A stretch of DNA of 54,979 nucleotides from an uncultured Helicobacter sp. (GTDB lineage Bacteria; Campylobacterota; Campylobacteria; Campylobacterales; Helicobacteraceae), in the NCBI RefSeq assembly GCF_910577135.1, contig NZ_CAJTLL010000015.1, positions 1 to 54,979 on the forward strand, read 5' to 3'. The notes under the pieces are model-generated. The model was given only the letters and a program-made list of their open reading frames with translations, ran no database searches and was not told where the DNA came from. Shown piece by piece: positions 1 through 7,393 of the stretch. Numbering within the stretch: the first letter of the stretch is position 1; each line of letters begins with the position of its first letter. The position numbers and the translations under genes were made by a program.

Positions 1-165
1 TTATCTCTTTATCTACCTTAATTATCCTATCTATCTACTATCTCCTATTTATCTATTTGTTTGTTTTGTTTATTTGTCTCTCTATTTAGAGTTATTGTTT
101 GTTTTATCTATTATTGAGTTATCTATCTATGGTATTTAACTCTTTATCTTACTGATAGAGAGATA
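1..165. repeat. TATC/TATT-rich low-complexity tract
   Basis: The first ~165 bases consist largely of imperfect four- and five-base units such as TATC, TATT and TTTG, almost free of G on the plus strand. No gene is visible here. The rest of the leader up to base 581 is AT-rich. It has an open frame at 282-470 that lacks a clear ribosome site and recognisable domains, which I do not call as a gene. The tract may be a decayed simple-sequence repeat or spacer between gene blocks. Confidence 0.5.
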
Positions 166-198
166 GAATCTTCTTAAGCTATACATAGAGATTAAAAC

Positions 199-219
199 AA
201 AAAAGAATGATTCTTTTTT
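199..219. terminator. A/T hairpin, possible bidirectional terminator
   Basis: A perfect inverted repeat with arms AAAAAAGAAT and ATTCTTTTTT around a single G. The run of T on either strand would serve as the U tract. The stem is weak (mostly A-T), so the terminator function is an inference. Confidence 0.35.
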
Positions 220-581
220 ATAGTATCGCTTTCTTTATTGTTACTTGCTTATTTTAAAGCTATGTGGGTTAGAGATTCTAAATGAGAGATAGCTTCATTA
301 ATTTGCGTAATACTTCTAGTTTGCTCTCTGTAAGAGGGAAGAAGCTAAAGCTTATGAATGAATGGAGGAAGGATAAGGCTTTACTAAAACCTTCAAGAAG
401 CAAAGCATATCATCTAAATAAAAAATTTATTGTATATGCTTATTCTACAATAAGCAAAAAGTCCCCATAAAGAATAAAGTAAGAATATAAACAAAGTGAG
501 TGGATGAAATCCACTTCCTACCATTATTTATACCTGTAACATTTTGTAATACAAAAAATTGAGATAAAAAATCTTTCAGTT

Positions 582-605
582 TCATATAAGATAAATCTTA
601 TATGA
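582..605. promoter_or_regulatory. 11-bp perfect palindrome upstream of the peptide cassette
   Basis: TCATATAAGAT and ATCTTATATGA flank a two-base AA centre, giving perfect dyad symmetry. It lies about 70-85 bases before the start of the small secreted precursor and has no T run after it. An operator is therefore more likely than a terminator. No regulator gene is adjacent and I do not recognise the motif as a known binding site. Confidence 0.4.
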
Positions 606-675
606 TAGTAATTGTTCCTACTTGATAAGGTTTGGTTGCTTAAACACTTAAAGGAGGGGAACAAAAATTTTACTT

Positions 676-996
676 TTGAAAGGAGTCTTAATAAAAAAGA
701 CATTAGCTGTTTTTGTTGTTTGCTCTGTTTTGGGAGCAAATTTTTGTTTAGGAGCTGGAGTAAGTGGAGTTAAGGGTAATACATTACCTCAAAATGTAAA
801 TAATGTAAGTGAAGCAAGTAAGCTTTCACAAGCAGATATGGAAGCACTCTTTGCTTCGAATAATGTCAATGCTGTGATTCTCTCACAAGAAGAGATGAAG
901 GCGACAGAGGGAGAGGGTTTAACAAGTTTGCTTTTCGCTCTCTGTAAAAAATGCCTTACAAGCACACACCCACCATACCACCCAACAAAATACTAA
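676..996 (+). CDS. Small secreted precursor peptide with double-glycine-like leader
   Basis: I recognise no family by name. The product begins with a classic Sec signal peptide (KKTLAVFVVCSVLGANFCLGA). It is followed by a hydrophilic stretch and then LSQEEMKATEGEG, which aligns with the double-glycine leader consensus (L-S-x-x-E-L/M ... G-x) cut by C39 peptidases. The final ~25 residues form a short core with a CKKC pair and a His/Pro/Tyr-rich tail. A barrel protein and a C39 peptidase follow directly, so I infer that it is the substrate of that peptidase. Start: a TTG at 676 is far (18 bases) from AAGGAGG at 651. A better Shine-Dalgarno, AAAGGAG at 679-685, sits five bases before ATA at 691, exactly where an ATG would yield a canonical MKKT signal peptide. 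The gene may thus be weakly translated or mutated at its start. It could be a microcin-like toxin, a signalling peptide or a surface subunit. Confidence 0.6.
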   Translation: MKGVLIKKTLAVFVVCSVLGANFCLGAGVSGVKGNTLPQNVNNVSEASKLSQADMEALFASNNVNAVILSQEEMKATEGEGLTSLLFALCKKCLTSTHPPYHPTKY

Positions 997-1013
997 CTAT
1001 CAGCGGAGGGGAT

Positions 1014-1905
1014 ATGACAAAAAAAAGCGATAAATACAATCATTTTATGCCTGTGTTTGCCTTTTATACTCTATAGCAAACCTGTGAGTGTTGATGAAAT
1101 CTTCACACCAAAGAGACAATTTAAGCTTATTGGCTCATTTTCATACATAAATCTCTTACGCAAGGACACCTCCATGCAGTCTGTCCCTGTCCAAATGCCC
1201 GATAGCACATTTATCAATATCCCCTTTATAGGCTATCAGCATACTAATCAAGACTACCTTACCCTTTCATTCAATGCCCGTTATGGAATCCATAGCAGGG
1301 TAGAACTCTTTAGCACTATTTATGGCTTCTGGCAGCAGAGCCACACACAAAGTGCTAATGGCACATTCTCCACGCAAAGCAATGGGGATTTTAGCACTAT
1401 GAATCTTGGCTTTTTAATTGAAGCAAAAAAGGAGGGGAAAGCCCCTGCCCTATTCATTGGTGGTAACGCTGATATAATCGAGCAAGTATATTTCTCCCGC
1501 ACACAAAAATCCCTACAATATGGCAAGGGCTATTCCCTCTTTGCCCTAAGCTTTTATACCATTGACCCCATCGTGTTTTTACTTCAGGCACAATATAGAT
1601 TCAATCTCCCTAAAAGCTTCGAGGATAGGAATATTCATAATGGCGATGTGTTTATCCTATCTCCTATGATATATTTTGCTATCAATCCCTATGTATCGCT
1701 TAATGCGGGTGTAAAGTATCAATATCAAAGCAGAGATAAGCTCAATAGCAGCACTATCTCATATGCGGCTTCATCGGTAGGATATGTCTTTGGCGTGGCG
1801 TATGAAATCAAAAATAGGTTCATTGTCTTTACCGATGTGGAAACCTTTAATACGCTTTCATACTCAAGCAACGCCATAAATCTCTCCTTTTCATATAGAA
1901 TCTAA
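1014..1905 (+). CDS. Outer-membrane beta-barrel protein, out of frame at an A8 tract
   Basis: The open part (from about 1018, or TTG at 1057) encodes ~290 residues. They alternate polar and aromatic residues in many short strands (YLTLSFNARYGI, VSLNAGVKYQYQ, NAINLSFSYRI), as expected of an outer-membrane barrel. A well-placed ribosome site (GGAGGGG) precedes ATG at 1014, but that frame stops at 1074. If the A8 run at 1019-1026 were A7, ATG 1014 would continue as MTKKAINTIILCLCLPFILY, an excellent signal peptide, into the barrel frame. The gene is therefore either phase-variable and OFF, expressed by slippage on the A run, or miscalled by one base. Its stop overlaps the ATG of the C39 peptidase (TAATG), implying translational coupling. 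By analogy with FapF of the Fap amyloid system or other substrate-dedicated pores, it may export the upstream peptide. That is inference. Confidence 0.6.
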
Positions 1906-2585
1906 TGCGCTTGTGGCTATTTATAGGACTTCTATCACACATTTGCGTTGCTGATGTGTATATGCAGAATGAATTTATCTCCACGCAAAGCCCCGCTACC
2001 TCTTGGATAGCCCTACGTGATAGCAATCTCACCAAACAACAATACGATTATAGCTGTGGAAGCGCCTCCCCCTCAACAATCCTTACTTATTATTATCAAT
2101 ACAACATAAGTGAGAAAGATATTTTAGACTCTTTGCTTACCCTAAAAGGCATTGATACTACGCAAAAAGAAGCCCTACAGGATAATCAAGCCCTAAGAGA
2201 TGGCATAGGATTTTCATTTGCAGACCTAGCGGCATTTGCCCAAGAAAAAGGATTTAAAGCCACAGGATTAGCCCTAGACTTGCCCTCCCTCTCTCAGCTC
2301 AAAATCCCTGTGATTATCTATGTCAATGTGCGCGATATGGAGCATTTTAGCGTATATAAGGGTATAGATTCTCAATTTGTCTATCTCGCAGATCCTAGCT
2401 TTGGGAATATTAAAGTCAAACTTGCCAAATTCCAAGAAATGTTTTATCAAAGAGCGGATTTAACCCACCCGGGCAAGATTCTAGCTATCCTCCTCGCACA
2501 GAGTGATACCCCCATAAACGTGGAATTTTTCCATCAAATCCCCTCTACCCTCACCTATGAACTTATCAAGCAAAAGTTGCGTTAG
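1905..2585 (+). CDS. Periplasmic C39-family cysteine peptidase
   Basis: 226 residues with an N-terminal signal peptide (MRLWLFIGLLSHICVA). The C39 catalytic set is visible: oxyanion Gln45/46 and Cys51 in QQYDYSCGSAS, His147 in EHFSVYKG, and Asp163 in LADPSFGN. C39 peptidases cut precursors after double-glycine leaders. Here the domain stands alone, without the membrane and ATPase domains of bacteriocin ABC exporters, as in FapD-type periplasmic members. It starts on the stop codon of the barrel gene (TAATG), and the small double-glycine-like precursor lies two genes upstream, so all three probably act together on the periplasmic side. The last base of the gene lies one base from the convergent PAP2 gene. 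Family assignment is firm; the substrate is inferred. Confidence 0.85.
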   Translation: MRLWLFIGLLSHICVADVYMQNEFISTQSPATSWIALRDSNLTKQQYDYSCGSASPSTILTYYYQYNISEKDILDSLLTLKGIDTTQKEALQDNQALRDGIGFSFADLAAFAQEKGFKATGLALDLPSLSQLKIPVIIYVNVRDMEHFSVYKGIDSQFVYLADPSFGNIKVKLAKFQEMFYQRADLTHPGKILAILLAQSDTPINVEFFHQIPSTLTYELIKQKLR

Positions 2586-2586
2586 C

Positions 2587-3192
2587 CTAAGATTCTAACA
2601 ATACCCTTAAAACGTCTTTTTGTAAGCTATATGATAGCCTTAATGTATTATCCCCCGCTCTATCTATCCACACACTTACAGGCGGAGGGGCAACATCATA
2701 TTTTGAAGCAAAGAGATAAGAGACGCCAAAACCTAAAATCGCCCCGGCTATGACTTGCATAGTCGTGTGTCTTTGAGCGTAGATTCTACTTATGCCCACA
2801 GATGTAGCAATAAGCGCTGTGGGAAGCCCAAACTTCCAGCCATAGCGCTTGAAGGAAAATCCCACCGCGCTAAAAGTCCAAGAAGTATGCCCAGAGGGAA
2901 ATCCATCAAAACTCCCATTATTGGGACGTTGGGAGATTCTAGCAGATGATGGATATGAATCTGCAAGGAGAATAAATCCTTGCTTAATAATATGTGTGCT
3001 AAGTAATGTTACCCCAGCACCCAAGGTTTGCTCTTTCACGCCCTGCATATCATCGATAGCATAGCTATATGCCATCATTGCTAAAGGCAGAATCTGCATT
3101 ACATCACCATATATTTCAAACGCTCCCTTTTCACTACCAAAGCCCTGCCTTAGCAGCATACACAACATAAGCAATATCACTTTATGTTTCAA
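2587..3192 (-). CDS. PAP2-superfamily membrane phosphatase
   Basis: The PAP2/acid-phosphatase signature is complete: K-x6-RP-like segment ending in SQRPN, PSGHTS in the middle, and SRIYAQRHTTMQVIAG near the C-terminus with the catalytic His. An N-terminal signal or anchor and several hydrophobic stretches place the active site on the periplasmic face. Family members remove phosphate from lipids such as phosphatidate, undecaprenyl-PP or lipid A (LpxE/LpxF in Helicobacter); which substrate is used here cannot be read from the sequence. I chose the TTG at 3192 because AAAGGAG lies five bases before it; the GTG two codons upstream abuts that site. It is convergent with the C39 peptidase gene. Confidence 0.8.
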   Translation of the reverse strand: MKHKVILLMLCMLLRQGFGSEKGAFEIYGDVMQILPLAMMAYSYAIDDMQGVKEQTLGAGVTLLSTHIIKQGFILLADSYPSSARISQRPNNGSFDGFPSGHTSWTFSAVGFSFKRYGWKFGLPTALIATSVGISRIYAQRHTTMQVIAGAILGFGVSYLFASKYDVAPPPVSVWIDRAGDNTLRLSYSLQKDVLRVLLES

Positions 3193-3227
3193 GACCACTC
3201 CTTTATTTTAAAAGGAATGAGAGTGTA

Positions 3228-4064
3228 TTATTCGAGAACAACAGGCTTTGTAAATGGTGTATGTGCTCCCACCACAGGTATTTTTTCACTCTTAAACTGC
3301 TTTAAAAATTTCGCCCTAACCTGTGCTGCAAGTGTAGGATTCACATCATAAACAGCTGAGATTTGCGGATTTTGACTTTGAATATCATAAATATGCAGCA
3401 TATCTGCCCAGAATACGAGACTTTGAGCCATATCTTGTTGCGCCTTTTTATCACTTGGGCGCATAAGTATAAAATTATGCCCGGGAGTATGTCCATAAGC
3501 AGGGACTGCGAGGATTTCTAATGTGTTAGACAAAATGGCTTTCTTATGGTTAAAAAATGCTTTTTTTGTAAAAATATTAAGAGAATCTTTTGTGCGTTGA
3601 TTATCCTGCTTTTGCCAATATGCAAACTCCTTTTCATCAATAAGCAGTGTCGCATTGGGGAAGTTATTTTCCCCTCTCTCATTCAAAATCCCACCGATAT
3701 GGTCGCCGTGTGCGTGTGAGATGATAAGATAATTAATATCCTTATATGAAACACCCAGTGAAGCTAAAGAAGCTTTAAGTATGTCTTGCGTATGTGGGAA
3801 TCCAGAATCTACCAATGCGATAAATTGCGGATTCTTAATCAGCACGACATTATGCTGATTTGGCTGCACTTTTGCTTCCTGTATAAGCTGCTTTTCTTTC
3901 TCGTTTTGCGGGAGCAAAATATCCTTATTCATATCTTTTTCCTGCAACGAAATAATGTAAATATCGCTATTTGCAATCTTTTGGTGATATATATTTGCCT
4001 TTTGTGCAGCCTCACAAGTAATAAATGCACACAATCCAATGATAAAAGAGAATAATTTTAACAT
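3228..4064 (-). CDS. Periplasmic metallo-beta-lactamase-fold hydrolase
   Basis: 278 residues with a signal peptide (MLKLFSFIIGLCAFITCEAA). The zinc-binding motif SHAHGDHIGG is present. A downstream His in PAYGHTPGHNF and Asp in FWADMLH supply the further metal ligands of the MBL fold. The substrate is unknown; the family includes lactonases, hydrolases and beta-lactamases. The sequence between the signal and the motif has an insertion rich in Lys and Gln. It lies upstream of, and is co-oriented with, the PAP2 gene with a 35-base gap, so the two may be co-transcribed. Confidence 0.85.
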   Translation of the reverse strand: MLKLFSFIIGLCAFITCEAAQKANIYHQKIANSDIYIISLQEKDMNKDILLPQNEKEKQLIQEAKVQPNQHNVVLIKNPQFIALVDSGFPHTQDILKASLASLGVSYKDINYLIISHAHGDHIGGILNERGENNFPNATLLIDEKEFAYWQKQDNQRTKDSLNIFTKKAFFNHKKAILSNTLEILAVPAYGHTPGHNFILMRPSDKKAQQDMAQSLVFWADMLHIYDIQSQNPQISAVYDVNPTLAAQVRAKFLKQFKSEKIPVVGAHTPFTKPVVLE

Positions 4065-4153
4065 TTGCTACCCCCAATGATTTAGATATAAAAATCATAC
4101 CTGAAAAATCTAAAAACACCATAAACTCATTAAATAAAAACATAATTGTTATT

Positions 4154-4172
4154 TTAGGAATATATTTTGCTT
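4154..4172 (+). promoter_or_regulatory. Sigma-54 promoter of the hook operon
   Basis: TTAGGAATATATTTTGCTT: the -24 GG (4157-4158) and -12 GC (4169-4170) are separated by exactly ten bases, the RpoN spacing. It lies about 36 bases upstream of the fliK start. Hook and rod genes of Helicobacter are known RpoN targets. The same 16-base core recurs upstream of flgB. Confidence 0.85.
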
Positions 4173-4207
4173 ATCTGTTAAGATATATTTCAATGAAGGA
4201 GTTATTT

Positions 4208-6557
4208 ATGTTAGATGCTATGCAAAATATCGTTGCCAATAAACCAGATTCTATTACACAAAAACGCTCACATTTCCCATCAGCAGAAATCAGCAAGCTA
4301 GAAAATAAATTTCAAGATATGTTTGCTAAAGCCACTAAAGAGGGGCAAGAAACACAAGCAAAAGCTAATCCTCTTAAAGATACAAAAACAAGCAAGAATA
4401 CAAATACGGCAAAACAAAATACACAAGGAGCACCTTTAGATTCCAAAGGTGCTACCCTTAGCCCAAATAAAACCCCTCATACAAAGGCAACTACATCTCT
4501 TGCACCTTTTGATTTCAAAGATGATACAGGAGAGGTATCAAAAATAGGTTTGCAAGAAAAAATTGCAAAAACATCAAAGGAAGTAAAAAATACAGAATCT
4601 AATCCTCTTATCGAGGCTCTAAGCACACCTTCAAGTACAAAAGCGATAGACAAAAGTACAAAAAAAGCAACAAATCACAAAGCAGAGACAGACACCTTAG
4701 CAATGGCGCAATTAGGGCAGAATGGAATGCCTCAAGAAGTTAAAAACGAATCTCAAAATACAAGCAGAGTGGATAATAAAGAAAATAAAAAAACTTCTCA
4801 TCAAACAAGCCTAAATTCCCCCTTGCAACCCAAGGCAACAGGGGCGAATACTCAAGACACTCTAAAAGGGCTAACTTCTATGCCCACCCCACAAAAACCT
4901 AGCAATGAGGGCAAAACATTAGCTGATGTAGAAAGACTAGCCAAAGCCAAAGGGCTTAATCCAAGTGAATTAAAACTGCAAACAGAAGAGGAGCAAACTC
5001 CTGTTCAAAATGCCACTCCGGCTGCCCCAAAGATAAAGAATATTCCATCTTCTGCTAAAGAAACTATCACTTATGAATATGAAAATAATGTCGATAGAAT
5101 CGCCATTGTGCAGCGAGGCGTAAAAAAGCCTAAGAACATTACGAGCAAAATCTCAAATGAGTATCCAACTAAAAAGCTCGATAATGAAAATAGCGGCGCA
5201 TCTTCCTTAAAGGACAGACCCCCGCTTAGCTGATGAAGACACAACAGAAAGCCTGCTTTCAAAGGCATTGACTATCAAAACTACAAGCACCATATCTATG
5301 GAAAAAAGTGTAGTCACAGAAAAGCAAGCTCTATCTTTGCCTGATGAAGAAATGCCTAAATCTTCACCAAAGGAAACAGCGTCCATAGAAGAAGCAATGC
5401 CAACAAATGAGCCAAAAACAAAGGCAAAAAAATCATCAAAAAAGGCAAAAGCCTCAAAGCCTAATGCTAATAAAGAAGAGATACTCCTAGAGACCAAAGA
5501 GCCTCAAAAAGCAAAAAAGACAACAAAAGAATCGCCAAAGCAGGCAAAATCTATTGCAAATGGAGGGGAAAACATAGCTCAAGAAATGCCAAATCTAACC
5601 AAAACGCAGCAGAATACAGAATCTAAGATAGTAGAAGTCATACCTGCAAAAGATGATGAAGTAATAAATGAAGAGGCTTATACGCCATTGCCAGAAAATA
5701 CTGCCAAACAAATGGCTAAACCACAAATGCCACAAACACAAGCACAAAATGCAAAAAACACAAATGTATTGACAGAAAGTCTAGCTGCTCTAGAATCTAC
5801 CCAGGATAAAAACAGCAAAGATGGGCGCAGAGATGAAAGAAAACAGCACAAAGTGCTAAAATCTAATGAAGCACAAAGCCAAATCAAACAGCCTCAAACA
5901 GAGGAAGGGCACGTGAGTTTTGAAGAGAGCTTCGCGCAATATATGCAAGAAGAGGAGCAAAGCCAAAAGAGTGTAGAAACTCTTATTGCAGGAGAGAAAA
6001 AGAGCAAAGAAAAGATTAAAGAATCTTCTCAAGAGGCAAAAGAGGAAAAATCACAAAAAACCTCACTATCTAAGCAAAGCACAGAGATAAACCAGACAAA
6101 AGAGAGTAGCCGTTCGCAGATTCTCTATCGTTCCGCTATGGCTAAAGAAAATATAAGAACTTTCGCGCAAACCTTGCGTGAGAAGATTGCCAACTATAAG
6201 CCGCCTCTTACAAAACTCTCTATGGAGCTTAATCCTCGAAATTTAGGGACTTTAGAGCTTACCATTACCAAAAAAGGCAAAGATTTGCACGTCCAAGTGG
6301 TGTCTAATGCCACCGCGATGGGATTATTCCTACAAAATCAAGTAGATTTTAGAAATAACCTCACACAAGTGGGCTTTAACAATGTGGATTTGAGCTTTAG
6401 CACTAATGAAAATGGCAGTGGCAATGGAGGGAGAGAAAATGGGCAAAATACTTCTCAAGACAATGCAAACACTGAAAAAGGGAACAAAAATAGCTTAGAG
6501 GATTCACAAAATGGCGAGGTAAATGTAATGCACATCACACTTCCCAAATATGCGTAA
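4208..6557 (+). pseudogene. fliK: fliK, flagellar hook-length control protein, split by a frameshift
   Basis: Two abutting open frames (4208-5233 and 5211-6557) together give a ~780-residue Lys/Thr/Ser/Gln-rich, low-complexity protein. It ends in the FliK C-terminal (Flg_hook) domain, around LNPRNLGTLELTITKKGKDL and FRNNLTQVGFNNVDL. FliK is secreted by the flagellar export apparatus and switches export from hook to filament subunits when the hook is long enough. The break is at the C5 run 5219-5223: with four C residues the frames join as KDRPRLADED. I start at ATG 4208, six bases after AAGGAG, rather than at 4193. flgD follows 15 bases downstream. Loss of FliK gives polyhooks in other bacteria, so either the cell is affected or the extra C is slippage or a base-call error. 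Confidence 0.8.
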
Positions 6558-6571
6558 AGTAGGAGTATATA

Positions 6572-7393
6572 ATGGCAATTGATTTAGCCGAAGTAACAGG
6601 CAGTGCGGCAAAGATAGCTAAAGAAAAGGAAAAGGTGCGCAACATTAATGAGCTTGATAATGACGCTTTTATGCGACTTTTCCTAGAGCAGCTAAAAAAT
6701 CAAGACCCCACAGCTCCTATGGAAACAGATAAAATCATCACGCAAACCGCTCAACTCACGCAAGTAGAAATGCAAGAGCAGAATAAAAAGACAATGATAG
6801 AAGTCGCTGAAGCGATGAAAAGCACACAGGAGACAAACAAAGAGCTAAAAGAATTCCAAGAGCAAATGAAAGAATCCCTTGAAGCGCTTAATACAGGTAT
6901 GCAAGAAAATGCAAAATCTAATGTCCTTACCGCGCAGCTTAATGCCCTCAACACCGTTTCTATGATTGGTAAAGTCGCTGAAACTGATGTATTTGGCGTG
7001 AATGTGCAAAAAGGTAATGCAGTGAAATTTTCTATCTATTTTGACCAAAAAATTGATCCAAACAAAGGCGAACCTACCATTTATATTTTTAATAGCAATA
7101 ATGAAATGGTAAAAAGCATTTCCCTCAAAGATAGAGCCAACCAAAATGGATATTTAGAATTTCAATGGAATGGCTTAGATGATCAAGGCAGGCAAGTAGA
7201 TGATGGCACTTATAATATACGTGCGGAATATAACCTTGATGACAACACTAAGCAATACCATACCGCACGTGTAGGTCGAGGAGAGGTGCAAAGCATTATC
7301 TTCGATAAAGGCTCTCCTATGCTAAGAATGGGCGATATGATTTTGCCGCTTGATAGCGCGATTGAATTTTACAATAAGGACCACGGGCTATGA
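6572..7393 (+). CDS. flgD: FlgD, hook-capping scaffold protein
   Basis: 273 residues. The N-terminal FlgD signature is clear (DNDAFMRLFLEQLKNQDPTAPMETD), followed by a Gln/Glu/Met-rich coiled segment (~65-110). The C-terminal half has the Ig/TUDOR-like cap domain (FQWNGLDDQGRQVDDGTYNI). FlgD sits at the hook tip and orders polymerisation of the hook protein FlgE. TAGGAG precedes the ATG. Its last codons overlap the flgE start (ATGA), so the two are translationally coupled, matching their joint role. Confidence 0.95.
   Translation: MAIDLAEVTGSAAKIAKEKEKVRNINELDNDAFMRLFLEQLKNQDPTAPMETDKIITQTAQLTQVEMQEQNKKTMIEVAEAMKSTQETNKELKEFQEQMKESLEALNTGMQENAKSNVLTAQLNALNTVSMIGKVAETDVFGVNVQKGNAVKFSIYFDQKIDPNKGEPTIYIFNSNNEMVKSISLKDRANQNGYLEFQWNGLDDQGRQVDDGTYNIRAEYNLDDNTKQYHTARVGRGEVQSIIFDKGSPMLRMGDMILPLDSAIEFYNKDHGL

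Noticed and set aside
282..470. 62-residue open frame MRDSFINLRNTSS...
   Set aside because: No ribosome site of note, no domain, lies in low-complexity AT-rich DNA; likely chance.
524..739. Minus-strand 71-residue frame opposite the precursor gene
   Set aside because: Hydrophobic, Lys/Phe-rich shadow of AT-rich DNA and of the signal-peptide codons on the other strand.
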